The notes beneath the pieces are model-generated. The model was given only the letters and a program-made list of their open reading frames with translations. It searched no databases and was not told the origin of the DNA. A stretch of DNA of 64,000 nucleotides from Faecalibacterium sp. An121 (lineage in GTDB: Bacteria; Bacillota; Clostridia; Oscillospirales; Ruminococcaceae): contig NZ_NFLM01000002.1 of NCBI RefSeq assembly GCF_002160915.1, positions 62,001 through 126,000 of the forward strand, given 5' to 3'. A program made the translations under genes and the position numbers. Each line of letters begins with the position of its first letter. Within the stretch, counting starts at the first letter, position 1. Positions 53,905 through 62,417 of this stretch are shown piece after piece.

Positions 53905-55776
53905 TCACAGGCCGCCCCTGGCCGCGGCAAAGGTGCGGCTGGCGCTGCGCAGGGTCAGCTGACCGGCGCCGGTCAGCCGCAGGCGCATCGTGTCATGCCG
54001 CCGGGGCGTCAGGGGGATGTACAGCTTTTCCTTGGCGGTGCGGGCAGCCGCGCTGGCCAGCTTTTCCCAGGGGCCGCCGTCGCAGCTGGCCCACACCGTC
54101 AGCGTGGAACCGGGCTGCGCGTCCAGCCGCAGGGTCAGCCTGCACAGGTACTGGTCCTCGTTTTCCTCCAGGCCGATGTCCCCTGTCTCCAGGGCGAAGG
54201 GGATGCTCTCCTCGGCCTCTCCCGCCCCGCCCGCCAGGACGGCGTCCTCCTCCCGGGCCGGACCGGCCGCCCACAGGGACTGCCCGTCCCAGAGATACAG
54301 CTGCCGCCCGCTGGACAGCAGCTCCAGCTGGCCGCTGGGTCCGGGGTCCTCCTGGTGCCACAGCCCCTTTTCGGTGTCGTACACCAGCAGCCGGGCGCCG
54401 CTGTCCCGGGCCAGGTAGAGATAATACCGCCCGTCCAGCCAGCCGCCGGCGGCCCGCTGGGCGCCCGCCAGACCGCTGGGGTCCAGCATCCCCGACACCT
54501 TCACCGGCAGGCTGCCGTCCCAGGCCATCACCCCTTCCGGGGAGAGATAGTACAGCGTCTCGTTGATGACGCACAGGCTCTCGGCTGCGTATTTGGCCAC
54601 GCCCCGGCACCGCAGGGAGCTGAGCTGGAAATCGGAGGGCTTGGAGCCGCACAGCTTGTGCAGGGTGTTCTCCTTGAAGAACAGCACCGAGCCCATACAG
54701 GTGGCCGCGCCGGTAAAGCTGCCGTCGCTGCCCACCGTCACCGCATAGCTGTCGGCGGCGGTGTTCCGGTAGGAAAACCAGTTGGTGGGGTCCCCCAGCT
54801 TGCAGGCATAGATCACATTTTCGCCGCTGCTGCAGCCCCACACCCGGTTGTCGCACTCGGTCAGATAGTCCAGGTCGGGCACCCGCCGGGTGCAGCTCAC
54901 TGCCTGCTCCGCCGTATAGGTCAGGGTGCTTTTGCCGTCCAGACTGCTCCAGGAGGCCGACTGCCCGGTCTGGACGATGCGGCCATAGAAGTGCTCCCCG
55001 CCCGGGGTGATCCGCACCATCAGCCAGTCCTCTCCCGCATCGTAGAGCACCTTTTCCCCGTCCAGGTCATCGCACAGGCCCGCCGCAGCGGCCGCCGTCC
55101 CCTGTATCGTCACGGTGTCCCACACGGCAAACGCTTCACCGATGCCGTCGGAGCGGATCTTGCAGTGATCCAGGGTCACCGCCGTCCACCGCTCCAGCGA
55201 GCTGCTGTATACTTCCAGGGTGCCGTCGGCGTTCCACGGGCTGGACTGGCTCACCACCTTCAGGAACACTTCTCCGTCCTGGGGGTCTTCGGGTTCCTGG
55301 GTGCCCCAGCTGCCCACCGTGTAGGTGTTGCCCTCTCCGTCGCAGGGCACCATCTCCACCGACGCCCCGCCGCCGCTCCAGGCCGCGCCCAGGGGCTTCA
55401 GGGTGCCGCCGGCTGTGTCAAAGGCCGCCTTGTCCGGGAAGATCAGCACCCGGGTGCCAAGACCCACCAGGGTCTTTTTCCCCTCCGACAGCACCCCGGT
55501 CAAGACGGTGGGTTCCTCCCCGCTGTCGGGGATGTAGGTCAGGCCGCCGCCGCTCACCAGCACAAAGCCATTCAGATGGTACATCCCGTCCACGTTGGCC
55601 AGGGTCCGCAGCTTCCGCCGGGGCGTCCGGGTGGACAGAGCCGGAAAGTCCCGGCTGGAGAAGTTCTCCCCCGCCGCGTATTCCGCCTCGCTGCACCCGA
55701 AAGTTTCGTTCAGCCCACCGAACACCCGCAGCTGCCGGCGGCTGTTTTTGAGGTCGGGCAATTCGGGCAGATACAT
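53905..55776 (-). CDS. phage tail/neck protein with beta-propeller-like repeats
   Basis: A 623-residue beta-rich protein starting MYLPELPDLKNSRRQLRVFGGLNETF. Repeated beta segments (GMYHLNGFVLVSGGGLTYIP, RVLIFPD, VLFFKENTLHKLCG) suggest a propeller or solenoid. In position and N-terminal style it resembles the P22 gp10-type DNA-stabilisation/tail hub proteins of podoviruses, from memory only. ATG at 55776 after GAGGTGAGAGG. Confidence 0.6.
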   Translation of the reverse strand: MYLPELPDLKNSRRQLRVFGGLNETFGCSEAEYAAGENFSSRDFPALSTRTPRRKLRTLANVDGMYHLNGFVLVSGGGLTYIPDSGEEPTVLTGVLSEGKKTLVGLGTRVLIFPDKAAFDTAGGTLKPLGAAWSGGGASVEMVPCDGEGNTYTVGSWGTQEPEDPQDGEVFLKVVSQSSPWNADGTLEVYSSSLERWTAVTLDHCKIRSDGIGEAFAVWDTVTIQGTAAAAAGLCDDLDGEKVLYDAGEDWLMVRITPGGEHFYGRIVQTGQSASWSSLDGKSTLTYTAEQAVSCTRRVPDLDYLTECDNRVWGCSSGENVIYACKLGDPTNWFSYRNTAADSYAVTVGSDGSFTGAATCMGSVLFFKENTLHKLCGSKPSDFQLSSLRCRGVAKYAAESLCVINETLYYLSPEGVMAWDGSLPVKVSGMLDPSGLAGAQRAAGGWLDGRYYLYLARDSGARLLVYDTEKGLWHQEDPGPSGQLELLSSGRQLYLWDGQSLWAAGPAREEDAVLAGGAGEAEESIPFALETGDIGLEENEDQYLCRLTLRLDAQPGSTLTVWASCDGGPWEKLASAAARTAKEKLYIPLTPRRHDTMRLRLTGAGQLTLRSASRTFAAARGGL

Positions 55777-55788
55777 CCTCTCACCTCC

Positions 55789-56169
55789 TCACCAGCGCAT
55801 CCGCCGCACCGGGGGCGGACAGCTGCGCCGCAGCCACGCCGCAAACTCCCCCAGGATCGCGTTGCACCGGGTCATCGCACCCGCATAGCGGTCGTTTTCC
55901 CCCAAAGCCGCGTCGATCATGGCGCACAGGTAGTGGGGATACATCCCGTCAAAAGGGAAGGGCACCAGCAGTACGGCGCTGTCCTCAAGCCCTTCTGCCC
56001 ACAGCTTGTCTGCGCCCACTTCCCCGTAGTCCGCCGCGCCGCCGGGCTCCACCACCCGCGCCCGGATCTCTCCATCCTGCCGGCGCAGCCATTCCTTCAT
56101 CTCGTTTTCGCCCACGCTGCAGCCGGGGCGCAGGGCCCTGGCCCGGGCCACCGCTTCGCCTGCTGTCAT
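55789..56169 (-). CDS. phage head-tail connector-like protein
   Basis: A 126-residue mostly helical protein (MTAGEAVARARALRPGCSVGENEMKEWLRRQDGEI...). Its place between the capsid-side genes and the tail protein and its size fit a head completion/adaptor protein. AAAGGAGG precedes the ATG at 56169. Confidence 0.6.
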   Translation of the reverse strand: MTAGEAVARARALRPGCSVGENEMKEWLRRQDGEIRARVVEPGGAADYGEVGADKLWAEGLEDSAVLLVPFPFDGMYPHYLCAMIDAALGENDRYAGAMTRCNAILGEFAAWLRRSCPPPVRRMRW

Positions 56170-56234
56170 CTGCAAGCCTCCTTTCTCTGTCACAAAAGGC
56201 CCGGCGCTCAGGCTGCTGAACGCCGGGCCGCCGG

Positions 56235-56450
56235 TCACTTGCCCGCTGCGCCCTCAGCCGCCGCGATGCGGGCCGCAGTCAGGTCGTCCTGCTGCTGGCT
56301 GTGCTCCAGCACCTCGGCCACCGAGCGGGGCACTTCCACCTCCACGCCCCTGCGGATCTTGTAATTGACGCCGTTCACGCTGACAAACAGATCGCTTTTG
56401 TAGCGCCCGTTGTCCTTGAACAGCCGGATACGGACCTTTTCTTCTTCCAT
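56235..56450 (-). CDS. small phage protein downstream of the capsid
   Basis: A 71-residue protein with a small beta domain (VRIRLFKDNGRYKSDLFVSVNGVNYKI) and an Ala/Gln tail. Such proteins are common after N4-gp56-type capsid genes; function unknown. AAAGGAG upstream of ATG 56450. Confidence 0.6.
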   Translation of the reverse strand: MEEEKVRIRLFKDNGRYKSDLFVSVNGVNYKIRRGVEVEVPRSVAEVLEHSQQQDDLTAARIAAAEGAAGK

Positions 56451-56465
56451 CTTCCTGCTCCTTTC

Positions 56466-57512
56466 TCAGTTGGCTGCGGCCGAGGCCGAGTAGCTCGACA
56501 GGCTCTCGATCCGCACCATGTACTGCTCCACCAGCCGCTCGGCGGCGCGCATTCCCTTCCAGCCCACGCTGGCGCGCTGGTTCAGGGGGTCGTCGCCATA
56601 GCCCAGCTGCTTGACGATGTGCTCCAGGCCCCCGCCCTCCAGCTCGGTAACGCCGTAGGCATGGGCGCCCAGCACCAGGGTGCCAAACACCGCATAGTAG
56701 CCGTCGCCGTTGGCCGGGCAGGTCTCGTCCTTCCAGATCTTGGCCTCGCTGGTCTCAATGAAGCGGATGTTGCCCAATTTGCCGATCTCGCCCCGGTACA
56801 TGGCCTCGGGGTCGGCGTACTTGTGCACCTCGATCCACTCCTTGCAGGTCTTGAGGTCATAGGCGGCGTAGGGGTGGATGATGGCCACATAGCTGTCCCC
56901 CAGGGTGTCGGCGTTCATGGCGCCCAGCTGAGCTGCCGCCTGGAAAAACAGTTTGGGGGTCAGCTTGCAGTCAAGGGTCAGGGCGGTGCGGCTGGTCACC
57001 GCCGTCTCGGCGCCGTCCGCACCCACCTTGGGCGCATAGATCACGTTGGTGCCGCCCGCCAGCACGTCCCGGGTCAGGGAGTCCAGGGTGCGGCCCGCCT
57101 GGCTGGCCAGGATACGGGTGGCCTGCACCACGTTGTTGTCGATGGCGGTCATCTGCAGCACGTCGGTCAGGGGGGTCCAGCCGCCGTACTGGTGCAGATC
57201 CGCCGTGATGGTGGAGACGGTCAGGGCCTGGCCGTCGGGGGTCACGCCCTCCTGCAGGGGGACGGTGGCCTTGGGCAGGCTGTCGTACTTGCGGAACTCA
57301 ATGGTCTTGCCGCCGCCCACCGGCATGGGGTAGTAGTCCGCAAACTGGTCGTGTACCAGCCGGGGCTCGGCCTGGTCGATGAGGCGCTTCTCATAAAAGA
57401 CCTTCATCTCGTTGGTCATGGTGCCGGTGGTGTTCAGCAGTTTGCTGTCCGTGCCCGAAGCGCCGTCCTCCGCAAACAGCTGCAAGTCAAAGATGGCCTT
57501 GTAATCTTTCAT
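56466..57512 (-). CDS. major capsid protein, N4-gp56 family
   Basis: A 348-residue capsid protein. Blocks typical of the N4-gp56 family are MTNEMKVFYEKRLIDQAEP at the front, PVGGGKTIEFRKYDSLPKATVPLQEGVTPDG and the HK97-like core with YVAIIHPYAAYDLK. Members are found in podoviruses of Firmicutes. ATG at 57512 after AAAGGA; a longer frame to 57575 has no site. It follows the protease/scaffold gene, as usual. Confidence 0.85.
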   Translation of the reverse strand: MKDYKAIFDLQLFAEDGASGTDSKLLNTTGTMTNEMKVFYEKRLIDQAEPRLVHDQFADYYPMPVGGGKTIEFRKYDSLPKATVPLQEGVTPDGQALTVSTITADLHQYGGWTPLTDVLQMTAIDNNVVQATRILASQAGRTLDSLTRDVLAGGTNVIYAPKVGADGAETAVTSRTALTLDCKLTPKLFFQAAAQLGAMNADTLGDSYVAIIHPYAAYDLKTCKEWIEVHKYADPEAMYRGEIGKLGNIRFIETSEAKIWKDETCPANGDGYYAVFGTLVLGAHAYGVTELEGGGLEHIVKQLGYGDDPLNQRASVGWKGMRAAERLVEQYMVRIESLSSYSASAAAN

Positions 57513-57571
57513 CTGTCCTGTTCCTTTCTCTTGTGTATGTGGTTCCAGCCCGCAGGCCGGCCGTACCTTGT

Positions 57572-58492
57572 TCACAGCCGGATCTTGGCGCCCCGCATCA
57601 CTTCCCGCTCGATGGCTTCCCGCTGGGCCCGGCTCATCCGGCTGACATCGGGACTGGTGGTGGCCGCGCCGGTGGGGCGCAGGCCGTTTTCGGCCGGACG
57701 GACGCCCCGCTCCCGGACCCGGTTCACGACGCCCCGTTCCACGGCCCGGGCGGTGCTCTCCATCAGCCGGTCGTAGTTGGCTGCCCGGTAGGCGTCCCGC
57801 ATCCGCATCCCCGGCATCCGCATCATCCGGCGCATATCGGGGCTTTTCAGCGCCTCCCGGAAGGAATACCCCGGGTCATACCGGCGCATCTCCGCCTCCT
57901 CCCGGGCCCATCTGCGGTGCAGCTCGTGGATCATCCGCAAAAAGGCGCCTGCCTCCCCGATGCCCAGCATGGAAGCGGGCCGCGGCTCCGGGGCCTCCTG
58001 TTTTTCTTTTGCCCCGGCAGGCTCCGGAGCCGCAGGTTCCGGGCTGCGCCGCCCGCGGCGTCCCATGGTCCCTTCCGCCATCGCCTGGCGCTTCTGCTCC
58101 CGGCTCAGGGCGGGGCCCTGCCCGAACATCTGCAGATCCACCATGCAGGCTTCGCCCTCCCGGCTGGTGTCCGCATAGCGCAGGTTGTCGGGGTAGCGCT
58201 CGGCCAGCAGGGCCAGGCCCGCCTTGACCAGGGCAAAGCCCCCTGCCACTTCCGGTCCCTCGGCCCCGGGGCCGGCTGTCACCGACACCCGCGGCCCGTC
58301 CGGCCCGTCGGACGCGGCGCTCTCCACACCGGCCCGGTCCGCCGTCATCCACACCAGGGCCTGCATCAGGATGCTGGCGCCGGCGCAGACAATGTCCTGC
58401 CCTGCGGGGGCGTAGTTGGCGTGGCCCTTCACGCTCAGCCGGCGGGTCACGCCGTCCGGGCCTTCCAGCTCACTGTAAACTGCTTTGATCAT
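57572..58492 (-). CDS. Prp-type cysteine protease fused to a scaffold-like domain
   Basis: A 306-residue protein. Residues 1-115 match the ribosomal-processing cysteine protease Prp: VKGHANYAPAGQDIVCAGASILMQAL contains the catalytic His24 and Cys36. Cellular Prp trims ribosomal protein L27 and, in Staphylococcus, also phage scaffold and capsid proteins. Residues 130-306 are charged and helical (ARMRRYDP..., EAEMRRYD, AIEREVMRG), like a scaffold. Located between portal and capsid, where phages keep the prohead protease and scaffold. It overlaps the portal stop (ATGA). The fusion is inferred from sequence only. Confidence 0.75.
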   Translation of the reverse strand: MIKAVYSELEGPDGVTRRLSVKGHANYAPAGQDIVCAGASILMQALVWMTADRAGVESAASDGPDGPRVSVTAGPGAEGPEVAGGFALVKAGLALLAERYPDNLRYADTSREGEACMVDLQMFGQGPALSREQKRQAMAEGTMGRRGRRSPEPAAPEPAGAKEKQEAPEPRPASMLGIGEAGAFLRMIHELHRRWAREEAEMRRYDPGYSFREALKSPDMRRMMRMPGMRMRDAYRAANYDRLMESTARAVERGVVNRVRERGVRPAENGLRPTGAATTSPDVSRMSRAQREAIEREVMRGAKIRL

Positions 58493-60276
58493 ACTTGCTG
58501 CCTCCTTGTGTTGGTGTTCATGGCCCGGCGTGCCGCGGCGTCGGGAGCGGCGGGCCTTGCAGCCCGCACCGGCTCCGGCAGGCCCTTCCGGGCCTTCACC
58601 AGCTGCGCCAAACGGGTCAGCTGCTGCTGGGCCGCCTGCAGCTGCCTGGCGAGGGTGCCGTTCTGCCGCACCCGCTGGCGCACCTTCTCGATCCCTTCAA
58701 AGTCCATCATCTCCAGAGCCGCCAGGGCGGCGTCCGCGTTGGCGGGGTTGAAGAAGCCCAGCTGATAGCACTCCTTGGCCGTCTCGTTCTGGGTCAAGCG
58801 GCTGAAGGTGGATTTTTTGGCCGCCGAGATGGTGATGTCGAACACCGGCTCCCGGCTGCCCAGTTCCACCCCGGCCAGGTCTTTCACCGGCACAGGCCGC
58901 AGCATGGCGGCGCTGAAGGGCAGGTAGACATTCTGCCCTCTCTCCCCCGTGATCCGGAAGACCCGCTCCTCATCGTAGAACTGCCGCATCAGGTCGATGA
59001 CCAGGTAACACTCCTGGGCAAAGGCCCGGTAGGCGCTCTTGATCATATCCCGGCTCAGCTTGCTGCCCGCCTCCTGCAGGGCCGCGATGGCCGAAGCCGC
59101 CGTCACGCCCCCCGAAGTGCCGCCCTGGCTGATGTCCCGGTTGCCGCTGATCTCCTTCAGCTCGTCCACACGGCTGTTGCGGTAGGTGATGGAGCTGGGC
59201 TGCAGCCCGGCGGTCTGCAGCTGGTGGAAACTGTCGTCGCTCAGCCGCCCCGACACATGGATGATGTCCCTGCTCAGGTCGGCCAGCTCTTCCTCGTTCA
59301 CCCCCGCCCCGTCGCTGAGGACATACCGCTGCTTGGAAGCCAGCAGCACGTTCTCGTCCATGGCCTGGTTGATCCGGTCGATGGAGTTCTGGCAGTCCTT
59401 CATCACGTCGATGTACCCGAACCCCGCCGGGCTGTCCTCCTCCTGGAACAGCACGTCGAACACAAAGGGATACTTGCCGTGGTCATAAAAGCCGCGCCGG
59501 GCCAGCCGGGGATCGTTCTCGCTGGCGTACAGGGGCACCCCGTTGCAGAACTTGCAGTAGTGCACCAGCATCCGGCCGCCCGGCCCCGGCTTTTTGTAAT
59601 ACCAGTCCACCACCACGCTCTTGTGGGTGGTGTCGATGCTGTCGTCGTGGATGTACCGCGCCGCGTCGATGGTGCCGCCGGTGCGTCCTTTCAGCTGGGG
59701 CCAGCGCTGGGCCAGCTGGTCCGAGTCCTCCAGGCTCAGGCTGAAAAAGTGGGGGCTGTCCTGGATGTCCATGACGCCCGGCTCCCAGTACAGCATCAGG
59801 ATGTTCATCGAGCGGATGGCGATCTCTCCCAGGCCCCCCTGGGCCGAGGGGTCCCAGAAGATCCCCTTGACCCCCGTGCCCTGCTTGAGCTTGCGCCACC
59901 AGCTGTCCGAATAGACCTGCTCGTAGCCCGCCTGCTCCAGCACCACCGGCAGCACGCTGGACAGGGTGCGCGCGGCGGTCTCATCGTCGGCGGCCCGGGG
60001 CATCACATTGGGCTCGGGGTAGTTGTCCATGGCGTCGGCGTGCTTGCTGGCGATGGAGTTGAACAGCCACCCGCTGGAGGGCTGGGGCTTTGCCTCCATC
60101 ATCCGGTTTTTGTACTGCTTCCAGTGCGCCATCCTGAACCACAGCTCATTGTCGATCAGCCGCCGGTCCAAAGCGGCCTTGCCCGCCTTGTAGCGGTGCA
60201 GCGTGCGCTCGGCCTGGGCCACCTGTTCCGTCCCGATGACCGGCGCCGGCTGCAAAATATCTTCCTGTTCGCGCAT
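58489..60276 (-). CDS. phage portal protein
   Basis: A 595-residue portal of podovirus type. The N-terminal half has HWKQYKNRMMEAKPQPSSGWLFNSIASKHADAMDNYPEP, followed by WWRKLKQGTGVKGIFWDPSAQGG; the C-terminal part is a long helical region (ETAKECYQLGFFNPANADAALAAL). It forms the DNA entry ring. ATG at 60276 after GAGGTGAAAG; coupled to the protease/scaffold gene. Confidence 0.85.
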   Translation of the reverse strand: MREQEDILQPAPVIGTEQVAQAERTLHRYKAGKAALDRRLIDNELWFRMAHWKQYKNRMMEAKPQPSSGWLFNSIASKHADAMDNYPEPNVMPRAADDETAARTLSSVLPVVLEQAGYEQVYSDSWWRKLKQGTGVKGIFWDPSAQGGLGEIAIRSMNILMLYWEPGVMDIQDSPHFFSLSLEDSDQLAQRWPQLKGRTGGTIDAARYIHDDSIDTTHKSVVVDWYYKKPGPGGRMLVHYCKFCNGVPLYASENDPRLARRGFYDHGKYPFVFDVLFQEEDSPAGFGYIDVMKDCQNSIDRINQAMDENVLLASKQRYVLSDGAGVNEEELADLSRDIIHVSGRLSDDSFHQLQTAGLQPSSITYRNSRVDELKEISGNRDISQGGTSGGVTAASAIAALQEAGSKLSRDMIKSAYRAFAQECYLVIDLMRQFYDEERVFRITGERGQNVYLPFSAAMLRPVPVKDLAGVELGSREPVFDITISAAKKSTFSRLTQNETAKECYQLGFFNPANADAALAALEMMDFEGIEKVRQRVRQNGTLARQLQAAQQQLTRLAQLVKARKGLPEPVRAARPAAPDAAARRAMNTNTRRQQV

Positions 60277-60287
60277 TTTCTTTCACC

Positions 60288-61736
60288 TCAGATCCTGTAA
60301 AATACCGCTTTCCTGCCGGGCCGCAGGTCCAGCGGGTCGTCGGGCGCCGCCGCCGGGCAGGGCCGCGCCGGCGGCGTGATGGGGTTTTCCATCAGGACAT
60401 ACCGGCACTCGTCGTAGATGTGATCCTCCTGCCGGGTATCCACGTCCTCCACATTGCTTTCGTCGTACACCAGCGCCGGGATGGTCCGCACAAAGTGCTT
60501 GCAGGTGCGGAACACCTGGAACATGGGCCGGCCCTCCCCGTCGAAGGCCAGGCGGTAATGCAGCTGCATCTTGCCGGCCAGGCGGGTGTTGTCCGCCGCC
60601 GTCCAGTGCAGGCGGCCGGGGCTGCGGGCCATCATGTCCGCGATGCTCTCCCCCCGGCTCTCGTCAAAGATGGCCGGGTCCGCCACCCCGCGGATCACCC
60701 GTCCCCGCAGCTGGGGGTCGTTCTGCTCCGCCTCCCGGATCCGCCGGGCCTGCTCCACCGGGTCCAGACGCAGCCCTTCGTTGGGCCTGCCGGTGCTGCC
60801 GTACAGCTCCTTGATCCGGTAGATCCGCCCTTCCTCGTCCACCGCGTACCACCCCACCGAGAAGGGCCTGGAAAACCCGAAGTCGTAGCCGCGCCAGATC
60901 CGCCAGTGGGCCGGGATGGCAAAGGGTTCGATCACATGGGTCCAGCGCTGGTCCCGGTAGTGTTCGGGGTCGTTGCGCCACTCGGTGAACACCTGCCCCG
61001 AAAAGCTGTCCCAGCTGCCATACAGCAGCGCCTGCTTTTCCGCTTCGGGCAGGGCCGCCAGGTTGGCCAGATAGTCCGGGTCGTTGGCCAGCAGGGCCGG
61101 GTTATCGAACACGGTGGACTGGATGAACACCCTGGCCCGGGTGTAGGTGCGCTGGGTGCCGTCCGGCATCCTCACCTTATATTCCTCCAGGATGGGGGTG
61201 CCCGGCGGGGCCGGCGTGATGAACCGCTCCTTCACCCAGCCGTGCCCCACCCCGCCGGGGTTGGTGGTGGCGCGCAGGTAGACCCGGGTGCCGGGTCCTG
61301 TGGGACGGTTGCGGCTCATCATATAGCTGTACTCCTCCCACGCAAAGTGGGTCAGCTCGTCAAAGCCGATGAAGTCGAAGGCTTTGCCCTGGTAGTTGGT
61401 GCGGTCCTTGGTGTACTGCATGGCGCCAAAGTAGATCTTGGCCCCGCTGGGGAACACCCACACATGGGCGGTGGCGTTGTACTGCGCCCCCGGGAAGGCC
61501 CGCGGATAATAGTTCATGCTCTTGTCCACCAGGTCCGTCAGCTGGGGGAAGGTCTTGCGCAGGATCAGCCCCCGGTAATGGGGGATGTGGGCCTGCCGCA
61601 GCGCCTCCACCACCAGTGCATCGCTCTTGCCGCCCCCCGCCGCGCCTCCATACAGGGCTTCGGGTTCGCTGCGGGCCATGAAAGCCCTCTGCCGGGGCTG
61701 GGGCTTCCAGATCACCGGTGCGTGCCGGTCTGTCAA
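60288..61736 (-). CDS. terL: phage terminase large subunit
   Basis: A 482-residue DNA-packaging motor. Walker A-like YGGAAGGGKSDA (29-40), Walker B in FDFIGFDELTHF, coupling motif LRATTNPGG, and a C-terminal nuclease region (GYDFGFSRPFSVGWYAVD with the metal-binding Asp, later GVADPAIFDE). The TTG at 61736 is chosen because AAAGGAGG ends 7 bases before it; it overlaps the stop of the preceding small gene (TTGA). Confidence 0.92.
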   Translation of the reverse strand: MTDRHAPVIWKPQPRQRAFMARSEPEALYGGAAGGGKSDALVVEALRQAHIPHYRGLILRKTFPQLTDLVDKSMNYYPRAFPGAQYNATAHVWVFPSGAKIYFGAMQYTKDRTNYQGKAFDFIGFDELTHFAWEEYSYMMSRNRPTGPGTRVYLRATTNPGGVGHGWVKERFITPAPPGTPILEEYKVRMPDGTQRTYTRARVFIQSTVFDNPALLANDPDYLANLAALPEAEKQALLYGSWDSFSGQVFTEWRNDPEHYRDQRWTHVIEPFAIPAHWRIWRGYDFGFSRPFSVGWYAVDEEGRIYRIKELYGSTGRPNEGLRLDPVEQARRIREAEQNDPQLRGRVIRGVADPAIFDESRGESIADMMARSPGRLHWTAADNTRLAGKMQLHYRLAFDGEGRPMFQVFRTCKHFVRTIPALVYDESNVEDVDTRQEDHIYDECRYVLMENPITPPARPCPAAAPDDPLDLRPGRKAVFYRI

Positions 61737-62002
61737 TCCGATTCCTCCTTTCCTGCGCAGGCTTCGGGCAAAAGCACGACGCCGCATTCTTTCCGGCCCT
61801 CCTCCGGGCTCTGTTCGCCCAGGCTCCTGGCCACGGCTGCCAGATCTTTCAGCACGGCGGTGATCTCCTTCAGGGCCTTGATGTCGCCGCCCTGCGTCTT
61901 GCGCCGGCCGGCCAGGTCTTTTGCCTCCTGGGCCACAAGGCCGCTCAAAAGGTCGGTGGCCCGCTGCAATTCCGCCAGGCCGCCGCTTTTCTTCCTCGCC
62001 AT
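61733..62002 (-). CDS. small phage protein, putative terminase small subunit
   Basis: An 89-residue helical protein (MARKKSGGLAELQRATDLLSGLVAQEAKDLAGRRK...) directly upstream of terL with overlapping stop/start. Position suggests a small terminase; there is no clear helix-turn-helix. AAAGGAGG precedes ATG 62002. It is the first gene of the phage block; no strong promoter is visible upstream. Confidence 0.55.
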   Translation of the reverse strand: MARKKSGGLAELQRATDLLSGLVAQEAKDLAGRRKTQGGDIKALKEITAVLKDLAAVARSLGEQSPEEGRKECGVVLLPEACAGKEESD

Positions 62003-62221
62003 CCCTTTCCTCCTTTCTGCCGTTTCCCGGCTGCCTGGCCACAGGATACCATCTTTTGGCGGCCGGGCACAGTGTGTCCTTTCGGGGCTTTTTCTCTGCG
62101 CCAAAAACCACCCTTTTCTTTTCCAAAAGCACAGATCCCGCCCCCACTTTCCTCTTTGGCTCTGTTGTGCTACAATAGATTCAAAGCACCCCCACCTTTT
62201 TTGATAAGGAGGACCCTTTCC

Positions 62222-62396
62222 ATGTCCCATCGCGAACGCAGGCTCACCCCTGTTGGCCGAGATCATGATCCTGGGCGGCGGGGGCGATTTTCTCATCCTT
62301 CTCCAGCTGCTCCGCTACCGTCCCGCTTCCCCCGACGTCCTCTGCCTGGACCATCCCTACGAATGCGGCTTTGTCGCCTTTGAAAAGGCCGTCTGA
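62222..62396 (+). pseudogene. frameshifted small ORF upstream of the phosphatase gene
   Basis: An ATG at 62222 with AAGGAGG upstream begins MSHRERRLTP. The protein-like sequence then continues one frame over: LLAEIMILGGGGDFLILLQL and RYRPASPDVLCLDHPYECGF, ending at 62396. A single base change in length near 62252 would join them to about 58 residues. It lies 21 bp before the phosphatase gene. Unknown function; the break may be real or a sequence error. Confidence 0.35.
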
Positions 62397-62417
62397 TCAT
62401 CCTGGAGGTATACCGCT

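Noticed and set aside
53881-56364. 827-codon plus-strand frame across the phage genes
   Set aside because: It runs antisense across several well-formed minus-strand genes with their own ribosome binding sites and has no family features.
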